Positions 12,300-23,640 of a stretch of DNA of 64,000 nucleotides are shown one piece after another. The stretch covers positions 62,001-126,000 of the forward strand of contig NW_025944084.1 in the NCBI RefSeq assembly GCF_000764305.2. Reading direction: 5' to 3'. The notes beneath the pieces were generated by a model. The model did not search any database. It saw only the letters and a program-made list of their open reading frames with translations, and was not told the origin of the DNA. The stretch comes from Hyalella azteca. Its lineage: Eukaryota > Arthropoda > Malacostraca > Amphipoda > Hyalellidae. Each line of letters begins with the position of its first letter. Position 1 is the stretch's first letter. Both the position numbers and the translations under genes were made by a program.

Positions 12300-12510
12300 A
12301 CGGCGTAGAGCGATTGTATTGGTGGCTTACTTCTCATTAGCTCGCTGGTTAATTTCCATGAAGGGGATTTGTACTATTGGCTTTTAAAATATAATCCCTT
12401 GGTCTACTCTGCCCTTTAGCAGGCTTACGCACGGCAAGGAGGATGAAAGATATACTGGTCTTGGGCAATGCTGGCCTCTGGCATGCATCCCGATATTCTG
12501 ACCTAAAATG
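12300..12510 (-). mobile_element. SINE body, type B, truncated
   Basis: It is diverged but alignable to 13858-14060: shared words include CTCGCTGGTT, CCATGAAGGG and TGGGCAATGCTG, with the adjacent GATATTCTGACC junction. The tRNA-like head is missing. Orientation is inferred from the 14100 copy, whose B box reads on the - strand. Confidence 0.45.
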
Positions 12511-12540
12511 ATCGCACATCCCATTAATTTGACTATTATA

Positions 12541-12690
12541 TATCGGTTTCAGCGTTTATTAGGCCGTAGGCCTGGCATAAATTCTTAACATCGCAGTACA
12601 TTTACAGCTTGTTGTGGTCGAACGCTCAACTCGCTCCTTCAATTCTGCTTTGCTTAACCGCCTGGCCTCCTCGCCGAGGGAGCGCTGCCG
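12541..12690 (-). mobile_element. SINE body, type A, truncated
   Basis: The reverse complement aligns with the body of the SINE at 47200-47438: GAGGCC(A/G)GGCGGTTAA, GAGTTG, then CGACCACAACAAGCTG and a tail GCTGAAACCG. The tRNA-like head is missing. Confidence 0.55.
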
Positions 12691-13584
12691 TAGCCCAAAA
12701 ATTTGACTCTTAAATCAGCCCAAGAGCCAATGGCAACCCTCTACATGCAATAGAAATAGTCAGCCTAACACATATGCCGCTGTTCTTACTTGCCTCATCT
12801 CACCACACCAGCTTGAAACAAGCAATGCCTCAATTCACAAGATGATACTCCAAACAGATTACGCCCAATAGCTCCTACACCAATGATTTAAGCCAATACC
12901 ATCACTTCTTACAAATGCCGTAAGCCACAGGGTCCGCAGACCGCACCAGACTGCCGTAAATGGGAACGGCCCCGCACCTGACTGTCGCATCACCTTACCC
13001 ACTTCGCAGGCGTAAGCCCAGCCTTGACGCTCACCAGCATCTTCTTCCTCCACACTTACCCCCTTCTCTCCACCTTTCCGCGAAAGGGTTAGGTTAGGTT
13101 TGGTTAAAATTCTTCCGCAAGCTGGTACCGAAAGGAGGGGGAGCAGGGGGTAAGCGTGGAGGTTTAGCCTCCAGAAGAACGGACAGGCTGGAGCACTATT
13201 CATGAGTGCGGTGACTGCACTGGGACTTCCTTGGGGTCTGCAAGCTGCCCTGGGTGCGGGTGTCACCAGCAAGCAGCGTCATCAAATTTTCTCATACCTG
13301 CGGCACTACTTGCAGCAATGTGGAGTGGTTGCTCAGATGTAACTTGTAATCAATAATTGAATAAGCCCTCACTATTGCCTGATCCCTGATATTGAGTCAA
13401 ACCTAGTTTGTTTTATTTATTTAGTATTTTTATTTTATTTTATTATTTTTTTTTCACTGACTCCAATCTTGCATTTCTACATATCTTCTATTGGTTGGTC
13501 TAGTTTTGCATGCAGCACCATGATGTCATGATGCTACTCTACGTCGCTGCAAAGAGGCATGTTGCACCATCTTGCATGCTCCAT

Positions 13585-13630
13585 CTTATTATTATTATTT
13601 TTTATACTTATTATTATTATTATTATTATT
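13585..13630. repeat. ATT microsatellite
   Basis: Two runs of ATT/TTA triplets are separated by TTTTTATACTT. A shorter ATC run lies at 13788-13801. Confidence 0.8.
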
Positions 13631-13857
13631 CTGAAGCATGTGACAAGTGTCCGGTACTAGTTGATGACACTTTCCTGCCTGGAGTGCTCTGGCTTGTGGC
13701 TGGGCCCAAGCTTTATCCTGTTGCCCCCAACTAATGACTGAGATCAGGCTGGGCAGTGCATTAGCACTCGAAGCCTTCAAATTCAAATCATCATCATCAT
13801 CAGGGCGTTCTTTATCGAAAGTGGGGAAGGGGCTAGGCTGCATGGAATAGAAATATT

Positions 13858-14135
13858 TTGGGGTTTAGCGTGTGGGTTACGACCATTGTTTTGGCGGCTT
13901 GCAGCTTATTGGCTCGCTGGTTTAGATCCATGAAGGGACTTAGTCCCTGTGGCTTTCAGCAAGTAATCATGTTGGCTAATTTGCTGCGCAGCATGCTTGC
14001 GCACGGAGTAAAGTATGAAAATTATGCTGGTATTGGGCAATGCTGAGCTATTTCAGTCGTCCCCTTGCCGATTCTGACTAGAAACAGGCGCACAGTGCTG
14101 GGATCGAACCCGCATCTCTATGCTCCTCTATTGTA
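13858..14135 (-). mobile_element. SINE copy, type B body with tRNA-derived head
   Basis: On the - strand, the sequence around 14112-14100 reads GGGTTCGATCC, a polymerase III B box. It is followed by GTGCGCCTGTTTCTAGTCAG and CAGAATCGGCAAG, the same junction as the SINE at 47200. After that it diverges completely from the type A body and instead matches 12300-12510. So this is a second SINE type sharing the head and central domain. Confidence 0.55.
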
Positions 14136-14379
14136 TGGAACTTTGGGCTGGAGAAAACCGCATACTGAGTAATATTTCAAAATTATCTATGACAAATAGC
14201 ATGAGATTTTCATCGCACAATTGATACGACGACGTCATCCAAGAATATAGAAGTTCGTGGAATTCCGGCACCGGTGCATGCAATGGCTGTGTTCGTTTCG
14301 TCTATTTGTACTGAATTGGTATTCAGCTTTTATTTGCGTGATTAAAATGTTTATATACATGTAATACATAGCGGCTTCA

Positions 14380-14575
14380 GCGCTCATTAGGCAGTGGACC
14401 TGTCTCAGATGCTCAACATTGGACCTGTCTCAGATGCTCAACATTGCAGAACATTTACAGCTTATGGCGGTCTCGAACGCTCAACTCACTGCTCCAATTT
14501 TTGCTTACTTAACCGCCCGGCTTTCTCGCCGATTTTGACCACAAACTGGCACACAGTACACAGATAAATGAAGCA
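14380..14575 (-). mobile_element. SINE copy, type A body
   Basis: The reverse complement gives GTGTGCCAGTTTGTGGTCAA, then CGGCGAG...GCCGGGCGGTTAA and GAGTTGAGCGTTCGAGACCG, matching the SINE at 47200-47438. The tail contains a 25-bp unit (GGACCTGTCTCAGATGCTCA and following) present twice in tandem at about 14399-14446. Confidence 0.6.
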
Positions 14576-15883
14576 GATTTTGATGTTTGAAATATCCAGG
14601 ATATTATACGTATTATCGAGAAATTTACTTTAATTCGTTGGAATTTTCCCGTATTTTTTAGCTAATAAAAATGTTCAATCAGATTTTATCTCTTTGAATG
14701 AAAATGGTTGAACAAACGTCAACATTTGATTGTATTTTTTGATGAAAAGGGCATAAAAATGGAACTTACATCAGCCGAGAGTTGAATATATTTTACTGTG
14801 TCCGTACGATTGCCTTTTGATTTTTGCTTCGTAGGTGAAACCGCGAAACTAACACGCGCGGATATTGTCGTCGGTACGAATTGGTTGTGAAGTTGTTGGT
14901 CTTTACTCATTAGTCAATTTGGAACACAACAGCCAGCTGGATGTGTGTTGTGTGTCGTGTTGCAAGTTCAAAGAAAATATAAAAGATTAGACCCTGGCTC
15001 TGGCTGTAATCAGTGTAGTAATAGACTAGTTGTACCTACTTATTTGAAAAAGGAAAGCGTCAAGGTAGGAAAATTATATACCTACATGATCCGAATTAAA
15101 TGCCTAAAATATCAGTATTGGTAACAATTTCATAGACACTTGGACAGTATACTACTGTCTGTCCATTAATTATATCATCATCATCATCATTCATAAGATC
15201 TATGATGATAAATTGGTTAAATCTTGAGAGTTGAGACTAGTATACCTACCAGCAGAGGTGGGCAGTACGTAGTAGCGCGCTAGCGGCTGCGACACTACAT
15301 GTAGCGGTCGCTTAGGCTTAGCCAATAGCCGCTACTACCTACTACTTTATAGTGATACCTAATAGTCTCGGTTAATATTCTTAATCTATAGTCAATAGTC
15401 AATACTTGATACTCAATAACAATATTGTCGATATACAATAGCTAGGTACTGATTTGTCTGAACGGTATATTCAATATTAGGCCATAAAAAGTAACACTTC
15501 AATAACTTAGGAGATTATTAGGTAGGTTATTATTAAAAGCACCTCTCTAGAGTCTAGTTTTAAGTTTCTTTGTCAATGGCCACGAGATTCAAGATAGGCT
15601 AGACAAATTTCAACTGTTTACTGATGTTTATCTTAAATTTGCTTATTTGTAATTCACAATTAGCTAATCACAGTGTTAGTTTTTAATAATTAGCTAAATA
15701 GGAGGTAGTTAGGTATGTGCAGAAATTTGTATTTTTGAAATTAGGTATTTAAATTATGTGCAGAAATTTGTATTTTTAAAATTAGGTATAACCTATGTTA
15801 TTTGTTACTAATTGAATGAGAATATGATGTGAGAATTCAAAAATTTAAGTAAAGATTGAAAAATCAAAATTTTCTTTCTCTCC
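14576..15883. other. Gene-free stretch
   Basis: AT-rich with an ATC microsatellite (15176-15190). The 15245-15345 piece (GTGGGCAGTACGTAGTAGCG and following) is rich in TAGCGC/GTAGTAG words and looks like an old repeat. No gene was found. Confidence 0.35.
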
Positions 15884-16490
15884 AGAGCATAGTGGCAAAT
15901 CACAGATTTTTTAGAAGCAGTTCATTTTTAATTTCCTCATTTACCCAATATTTAAATCAATTTCTTATGTATGATACTGCTGGTATCCAGGATACTTTAC
16001 TGGTCTACCTATAGAAGTTATAGGACTCACAAATGAACTTGAGGGAGAGTCTAAAAAAACTCTCTGCTTTGCCACTATGCTCCAGAGTCCAACTCCAAGA
16101 CCCAAGTTTGTCTAGGATCATGATGTAAGGATGCTAGATTAGTTGAATTTAGATGCTAGATTGAAGCAGGCATGGAATTGGAATATACGGTATCTACTTA
16201 AATAACTACTTTACTTGGCATGCCACAACTGAATTTTTTGAGCCGTGATTCCATTTTTTTGAGCCGTGAATTCTATATCTTGGCCATGAGAAGCCATTTA
16301 CGCATAGTGGCAATTGGCAAAGCACTAAAGCAGAGAGTTTTTTAGACTCCCTCAAGTTCATTTTTGAGTCCTATTACTAGTCTTAAACTAGATCAGCAAA
16401 GTAACATGGATACCAGCATTGTCATACATAAGAATTTGGTTTAAATCTTGAGTAAATGAGGAAATTGAAAATGAGCCAATTTAAAAAAAA
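15884..16490. repeat. Two inverted copies of a 200-bp element
   Basis: 15886-16083 and 16296-16490 are diverged reverse complements (shared words: AACTTGAGGGAG, ACTCTCTGCTTT, CTTATGTATGA, ATTTCCTCATTTAC). The first copy itself starts with CATAGTGGCAAA and ends TTTGCCACTATG, so each unit has short inverted ends of its own. No coding remnant is present. Confidence 0.6.
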
Positions 16491-18417
16491 TGAGCCTATT
16501 CCAATTCTTTACTGTAAGCTGAACTCCTGTTAACATGATGGCAGGGAAAGTTTGAATAGTTATCACTTATCGGTTTGCCCAACTTTCATGGTATTGGTCC
16601 GGTCAAGCGTACGGTTCTTGCTGACCGGGGGGGCCCCGTACGGTTCTTGCTGACCGGGGGGTGGCCCTTTTGCACGTTATTGACCTGGCAACCTTCAGGG
16701 GACCGCAGATTATCTGCAATTATTATGAAGCTTTGCTTACAAGCTTACAACAGTTTGGTGCTATATAGCCAGCACAAAAACATTTTTTTACAAAGTTTAC
16801 AGGTTTGTTGTTCCTGTACACCTGTTGTAAATAAATAGCTGGGTAAGCTTTGAAATAATTCAAAATTTCACATCACAATCTCATTTACCTTTTGGCTGGA
16901 CATTACATGCACTGACATTTGGTCCCAACAGAGGTACAAAGGCTGGGACCTAGAGACAATGTTCTGGCATCGCATTCAGAAAATGAATTAATGGACGCTT
17001 AAAGCCTGAATTTATATTTATAATCTGAAGTTGTGTACAGTGAACTGAGTGAACTTTAAAGACATTACAGCCTGCTACTAGGCTGCCAGCGCCAGGATAA
17101 AAGTCATAATAATTTCTGGCCTCAGGCCCAGGGGGCAGGGACCCGGTCCGGCGGTCCCCGGACACCCGGCAGCTGGCACGGTAATGGTAATTAAATAAAT
17201 TGATAAACTTGGCAAATAAATATGAAAATAAAATAACAAAGAAATGCAATTTTAGATCCATACCTAATAGTCAGCTCAAATTCTTGAATTAAAACATTAA
17301 TTTCTATTCAAATAAATAATAAAAAAAAATTTGAAAATTATATTGGCTAAGCAAGTCACCATCTTGAAAAATGCCTTGATAGGGCTAGCTGTTCCAACAC
17401 AAACACGGTAGTCGACTAGACTAACTAGTTGCCATGAGTTATGATTTATAATTTATAAGATCTAGGCAAACACAGTTAAGTAAATGTATCAAATGAAGAA
17501 TGGAGTAGTAAAATATTTACTTACTCCCGTAGGTTGCAAAATCCTTCAAAGCTGTACACACTACATCACAATATTCAAATCTGAACAAAACACCACGGAC
17601 ACAATCAACAGGCTAAGAAAAAAACATCCGTTCCAGTTTCCTACCTATGGAATATGGCTTGGGTTTGGATTTAATCCAAGTTTGAGTTCTAAACATCAAT
17701 AAATATGTATATCAATGGAATACATCAAAAATATTGTTCTTATATTAGATGAATGCATATTTCAAAGATAATGCAAATCACATATCATAACGATAGTTTT
17801 AATATTTTCATAATTTTTGTTGGCATGCTGATTTTGGTTTCTGACTTTGGCCATGATTTAAAGCAATCTAATTTTTAATCTAATAAATACCAAAAAAATT
17901 AATCTATCTTAATAAATTGAAAATCCAATCAAATAAAATAAATAATGATCTTCTAATCCAATCTGATCATTTCTAATCTAATAATTCTAAATCTGTACCA
18001 TTTACTAGAATGGGGTCTCATGTGATATGTCATGAAGCAGCTATGTTTAGAAACCTTGTATAATTTAAATTTGCATTGATTATTATCAAATGTTATAAAA
18101 TTGAATAAGTAATACCTATTTATTAGTGTTGAATATCAATGAATAATTGTAATGCAATAATTATTTTTTATTGTAGCTGAAACTCATAGAAAACATTTCA
18201 AGGATAGACTTCGTTTACTAGTAATGGGGAATTTAAATGAGGTGAGAGTCCGTGAGTGTTTGAAATATTTACTTGAAAATTCTTATTTCAGGCAATGAAT
18301 TTCACTTATAGCAGAGGATGAAAATATGGTTATACAACTTTTATGATGAATTTGTAGCATGAACACTCATATAGTAAGCAAAATTAGAAATGTCAACTTA
18401 TTGTCTGGTGACTCAAA
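16491..18417. other. Gene-free stretch
   Basis: It contains a short tandem duplication at about 16606-16662 (CGTACGGTTCTTGCTGACCG twice) and a GC-rich patch with hairpin-like words at 17085-17180. The open frames at 16575-16838 and 16950-17261 have no recognisable domain. Long AT-rich runs occupy 17280-18170. Confidence 0.35.
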
Positions 18418-18420
18418 TTA

Positions 18421-19509
18421 AGGTGCTTGTACCCGGGGATAGTACTAGTGGCTAGTAGATCAGAAAATAGCCAAATGTCTGCTGCTTGGTGTCTATCCCG
18501 CAAGTAAGCTTAGACACGAGACAAGTTTAAGGTGCCACTGTGCCGGTATCTAGTCGTTACCGGCACGGCGGCACCTTAACTCTAATCGCCACGGGTTGTT
18601 GTGTCATGCTACAACCTTGGGTGCAAAAGATTTCTGCCCTTAATTCTGTTAAGTATTTTTTAGGTGTCTTCTATTATACATGTGCTGCAATTATTTTACC
18701 AGCCATTAATATAGATTGTTTCCTATCAAATGCAGTCTTTAAATGTACAATTGTGAACTCAAATCTATTTTTAAAAATTATGAGAATGAAAGGACCGAAT
18801 TTCTGTCCTCAAGCAGAGCCATTCCCATGTACGACAACTCCAACCGCTCGAACTTGTGTCTATGTTACCCATGTGGATGAGACTGTGAGTCATTCATGTG
18901 TGCGTGTGCCTGAGAACATGTGCATATTTATTGCTGGTGCATATGCAGCTTCAGCACTGGTGCACCTCCTGCATCCTCATCGCTAGGTTCTTTGTTCCTA
19001 TAGTTTTTTATCTCATTGTCTGCGAGTTTGTTGCCCGCCATTGGAAGAATTGCATGAAATGAAACGCATCAGCAGAGCAGGAAGCTTGAGTACTGGTATA
19101 GCATCCACCTCTGTTGCATGTTGTCACTGATATCGTGAGTCCAACAGGGGTGTAGCTCGCTGGCGGCACGCGACTGACGCGAGTCCGCTTACTTGATAGC
19201 AAATGTTTATACGTGGTTTGCTAAATGATCTACCTTATCATTATGGATCAAAATAGCTAAAATATTATTGATTCAACACCAAGAATAGACATCAGTTGAA
19301 GAGTATCTTGAAAGACAAGGCTGTGAGATTTGTGGTTACTTTTTTATGGTGGGTATTGAAAAATAAGGGCATTTTCCAGCTCACCCTACGCAATTAGGGT
19401 TGAACTTGCCTTGTGTCTAAGCTTCCTTGCGGGACAGACACCAAGCTGCAGACATTTGGCAATTTTCTGATCTACTAGCCGCTAGTACCATCCCCGTGTA
19501 CAAGCACCT
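18421..19509. mobile_element. PIF/Harbinger-like non-autonomous element, about 1.09 kb
   Basis: Inverted ends of about 110 bp begin AGGTGCTTGTACCCGGGGAT and finish with the complement at 19509. TTA at 18418-18420 and 19510-19512 forms the target duplication. Both arms contain GACATTTGGC-type and AGCTTAGACAC-type words. An internal hairpin (18531-18579) carries AAGGTGCC and GGCACCTT, echoing the element's own termini. The interior open frame 18540-18986 encodes nothing I recognise. It is the same family as 11131-11823. Confidence 0.75.
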
Positions 19510-20242
19510 TTACGTTCCGGTAAGAACGGTCCCCTACCATTTGCTTGGAGTGATGTTTTCTTTAGGGAAATAAAATTTATTAAACAAGAATTTATGATAA
19601 GAGAGATACTTTGAAGTCTCTCCATGTCAAAATAATTGAAATCTGTGTGTAAACATGAAGTTCCAATATTTTTTAGGCATTTAATGATCTGAATTCAGCT
19701 AGTCGGTAGCTTTTGACAATCTTGAAATTTTCATTCAGGGAACTGTTGTTCTTGTTGGGCCATTGTTTGGCGCCTTTGTTTTGTTTATTTTTCAGTACGC
19801 TGCTGGTCATGTGAAGGAGGGTGTTACTGCTAGTGCTACCGTCAACCAGGGCTACTCGGGACAGTTTTGAGCGTTTTTTTTTAATAACTTCTTATGATGA
19901 AACATTTCATAAACAAGTTTCAGCTCATTTTATAGCTCATTGGCTCATTGCGAGGGCTATCGAATGGCATTGTCAAAAAAATTCCATATGCTATTCCTAA
20001 GGTGCCAGAAGCAATAAAAAAGAGTGTCCCGAGTAGCCCCGTCGAACGGGGCTACTCAGGACACTTGCAATAAAACTTCATTTTAAAATATTTGAAGCAT
20101 GCAGAGTGTACTCATCCATTACTAACAGTACTCTGAAGTCCTCCTCTTTCATTGTAGATGATGTAGAGGTAGAATAAATGACATTTTCAGTGATTTTTTT
20201 ACTTGTTTTTCCTTCATTGATGATATTACCATAAACATTAAT

Positions 20243-20442
20243 TACCGTCAACTGGGGTGACTTCGGCCACCTTTATGATTTTGTTTTGCAAACAAAAACG
20301 GGTCGTAAACGCCAGGGTCATAAACGCCAGGGTCGTAAACAAGGTCATAAACTCCAGAGTGACTTTGGCCATCGTTTATGACCCCGCTTTTGTTTGCAAA
20401 ACAAAATCAAAAACATGACTGAAGTCACCCCAGTTGATGGTA
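20243..20442. mobile_element. 200-bp palindromic element
   Basis: The start is TACCGTCAACTGGGGTGACT and the end is its near-complement. The inner arms contain TTTTGTTTTGCAAACAAAA and its complement, and the centre holds short tandem CGTAAACGCCAGGGT words. No coding part is present. The termini resemble those of the flanking 19837 and 20571 elements. Confidence 0.65.
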
Positions 20443-20570
20443 CCTTATTATTGATGTGATATTACTGTATTATTGATGATATTACCCTATCCATGAACAT
20501 GCCATTGAGCATTTACAGCAACCTTGTCCACTGCAAGCTTCATATCAGCAGCCTTATAACATTTTTTCGG

Positions 20571-21548
20571 TACCGTAAAATGGGGTTACTTTGACCGGCT
20601 TTTGACCAGCTGGGTATCTTTGACCACTTTTCATTTTTTAACAAAAACCCCCAAAACTCAGAAACGATTTGACATAGAAAAATTTTGTCAATGGCCATCA
20701 AAGGCCTAATACTGAGGCTACGTAACAATAGAAAGATTTAAAAAGTTTGCATGTCTAATAGGTTAAAAAATTAATAATGTGACCCACGAAAAAGAGCTTT
20801 ATATAAAGCCTGTCGGAGTACCCCCTCCAATTTTTTTATTTTTTGGTAAAATAACTCCAGGTTTTGATGCATTGTAGTAGAACTCATCTAGTTACATATG
20901 CAAAAGACAAATTTTAGGAAAGTGTCATAGTTTGCAAATGGGGGGCACCACCCCCCAATGGGGGAACTTTGAACACCTAATGGCAGCCGTGACGGGGTAA
21001 CATTGACCGGCTTGGAAATTAAGTTAAAATTACCATAGGTACCTATATAACATATTTTATGTTTGATACACCTATTAATGTTTTTTTCTTTATGTTTCAG
21101 ACTCTACAGAGTCTTAGATATGGTAATTTTAACTTAATTTCCAAACCAGTCAATGTTACCCCGTCATGGCTGCCATTAGGTGGTCACATTTTGCCCATTG
21201 GGGCCGCGCCCCCCATTTGCAAACTATGACACTTTCCTAAAATTTGTCATTTGCATATGTAACTAGAAGAGTTCTACTATAATGCACCACAACCTGGAGT
21301 TATTTTACCATAAAATAAAATTGATTTTACCACCCGGTCAAAGAAACCCCAAGAGCTGGGGTAACAAAGACCATCACTTTTTTTTAAATTACATCAAAAC
21401 TATGAGATGCAGGAGCCAGCAATTTATGGTGAGTAAAGCTAGAGTATAGACCTGTATTTTGCATGTTTCAATTTAAGTTTAACTTATCTAGTAAAAAAAT
21501 GGCATCACTTTGAAAAAAAAGTGGTCAAAGTTACCCCATTTTACGGTA
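20571..21548. mobile_element. Inverted-repeat element with long internal palindrome
   Basis: The ends are TACCGTAAAATGGGGTTACT and the complement finishing at 21548. Inside, arms at about 20824-21040 and 21118-21330 are reverse complements (shared words: CTAGTTACATATGCAAA, AAATTAAGTTAAAATTACCA, GACGGGGTAACATTGACC). The same arms recur at 23024-23270 and 23405-23615. No transposase was seen. Confidence 0.65.
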
Positions 21549-22803
21549 TCTATAAGCTCACAGGATGGCTTGTAATTTCACACCATTTTAATTGGGTTGA
21601 GTGAATTTACTATAAAAAAATATAACTCAGGACTCACTGCAGTGAGTGACTGAGAGCGCATTTTCTCGTGGACGAAAACTTGAGGTCACAGACGAATGGA
21701 CAGACGGACGGACAGAAAGACAGACAGACGGACATGGCAAGCACAATAGTGCTCGTTTATGTGCCATTTTAATTGGGTTAAGTGAATTTACTATAAAAAA
21801 AAAGATTGTGAAAAACATACCTGAAACAGAAAGGAATGTTTTAGTGACAACCATCATATATTTTGGAGAAATAAATCATAGTTTATGTCAATTACTTTTC
21901 ATTCTATGATGCCCGGTGCACAATTATATATATAGCATTCTATGTACAATTTTGTGACAACCAATGATGCACTAATTTATTGATAAGTGAAATTTTTTTC
22001 GCCAAGCGAGGTAAATGTAATCAATATTCTATGTTTTTAATCTATTTTTATCTTCACTGGAGCCTTTGCTTACTGAGGTTCTACTGTAAATGCATTTTTG
22101 GGGGTGTCCCGAATAGCCCCGGGAGGGTGTCCCGAGAAGCCCTGCCGTGCGGAAATGGCGCCATTTTTTTTTTTGGGAATGAGATAGGACAATTCCGTTA
22201 ATTAGGTTTTCAAGCCGAGACCTGGGTGCATCTTTTATGTAAGTAAAATTTTTTAATACGGTAAATATTTTTTTTGCTACAGACCTTAGCAGAAGTAACT
22301 TTTCAAAATAGCGTTTTTCACCATTTTTTTCAGGAATTTTTCGAAGCTAGTAAATGTAGTATTTTTCAATTTCCTTTATACTACATAGATAGTTAAAATG
22401 TTGATGTTTATGCCACTATATTTAGTTTTGCAATATTCCAATTAGTTTTGCTACTCTACTATAACAGTTTTACGCCGTGTCGGAGGACTGTCCCGAGTAG
22501 CCCCGCCCGTCCCGAGTAGCCCCGGTTGATGGTACGTGCTTTTGGGAATGGTCTGTAAAAATCATAGATCTGTTCATAATGTCTAGATAACAGGTACTTT
22601 TATATTACCTCTATTATTGCACCTTGCGTGTTAATGCAGTCTGACAGCTTTGACATGGCCGCAACTATGCGCGACCTTCAACAAAACGTTTAGGCTAACT
22701 TGTTGACATTATGATGTTTACCTTCTGCAGGATATTTTGGCGGGAATGGTAAAGCAATGCGGATTGCATTAGTTGAAAATTTTATGAAATGACATGTTTG
22801 CTA

Positions 22804-23640
22804 CTACTGTAAAAGGGGGTTACTTTTTGACTATTTTTTTAAATGATGCAATTTTTTTACTAGCTAAATTAAACTTGAACATATAAAATACAGGTCTATA
22901 CTCTAAGTTCACTCACCATAAATTGCCTGCTCCTGCCTCTCATAGTTTTGATGTAATTTCAACAAAAGTGATGGTCTTTGTTACCCCCACTTTGGTGTAT
23001 CTTTGACTGGGTGGTAAAATCAATTATATTTTTTGGTAAAATAACTCCATATAACTCCAGGGTTTGGTGCACTGTAGTAGAACTCTTCTAGTTACATACG
23101 GTATGCAAATGACAAATTTGAGGGAAGTGTCATAGTTTGCAAATGGGAGGCACTGCCCCCGAATGGGGGAACTGTGACCACCTAATGTCAGCCGTGATGG
23201 GGTAATATTGACTGGCTTGGAAATTAAGTTATAATTACCATATATAAGATTCTGTAGAGTCTGAAACATAAAGAAAAAACATTAATAGGTGTATCAAACA
23301 TGACGGATGTTAGATATGGTACCTTAACACGTTGGCCGCGATTGCTGATTTGGCCCGAATGCCGAACGGGCGATAGGTTCAAACTTGTATATCTTCAGTT
23401 ACCCGGCAGATAGCAAATTAACTTAATTTCCAAGCTGGTCAATATTACCCCATCAGGGCTGACATTAGGTGGTGAGAGTTCCCCCATTGGGGGTGGTGCC
23501 CCCATTTTCAAACTATGACAATTCCCTCAAATTTGTCATTTGCATGTGTAACTAGAAGAGTTCTACTGCAATGCACCAAAACCTGGAGTTATTTTACCAA
23601 AAAATAGAAAAAATTAGAGAGGGTTCATAATATAGGTGGG
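22804..23640. mobile_element. Second copy of the long-palindrome element, degraded
   Basis: It begins with an ACTGTAAAAGGGGGTTACTT terminus and carries arms at 23024-23270 and 23405-23615 matching the 20824-21330 palindrome. The left part also has the reversed GATGGTCTTTGTTACCCC segment. The right arm is interrupted by a TTAA-flanked insertion (23328-23417). The right terminus is missing. Confidence 0.55.
23324..23421. mobile_element. Short TTAA-flanked insertion (piggyBac-like)
   Basis: Compared with the sister arm at about 21119-21140, this arm is split at its TTAA. TTAA at 23324-23327 and 23418-23421 bracket 90 extra bases that begin CACGTTGGCCGCGATTGCTG. A TTAA duplication with a CACGTTGG-type end is typical of piggyBac-like elements. 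The right end is not an inverted copy, so it may be internally truncated. Confidence 0.45.

Larger units (their letters stand above)
12120..13265 (+). repeat. Pair of diverged direct repeats
   Basis: About 12130-12240 and 13135-13260 share the words GGGTAAGCGTGGAGGT, GAACGGAC(G/A)GGCTGGAG and a following TACTG/CACT segment. A reversed fragment (CTCCACACTTACCCC) lies at about 13048-13062. GGTTAGGTTAGG at 13088-13099 resembles the arthropod telomere repeat. There is no recognisable coding function; the 137-residue - strand open frame here is low-complexity and has no family signature. Confidence 0.4.
19837..22534. mobile_element. Nested palindromic element cluster, outer pair
   Basis: The left terminus is TACCGTCAACCAGGGCTACT and the right terminus ends in TAGCCCCGGTTGATGGTA at 22534, an inverted pair. 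Between them lie a self-complementary CGAGTAGCCCC hairpin (20024-20064), a complete 200-bp palindrome (20243-20442), and a 978-bp inverted-repeat element (20571-21548). Whether 19837 and 22534 are ends of a single original insertion is inference. The superfamily is not identified. Confidence 0.5.

Noticed and set aside
12859..13272. 137-residue - strand open frame
   Set aside because: It runs across a pair of diverged repeats, has no recognisable domain and no splice context.
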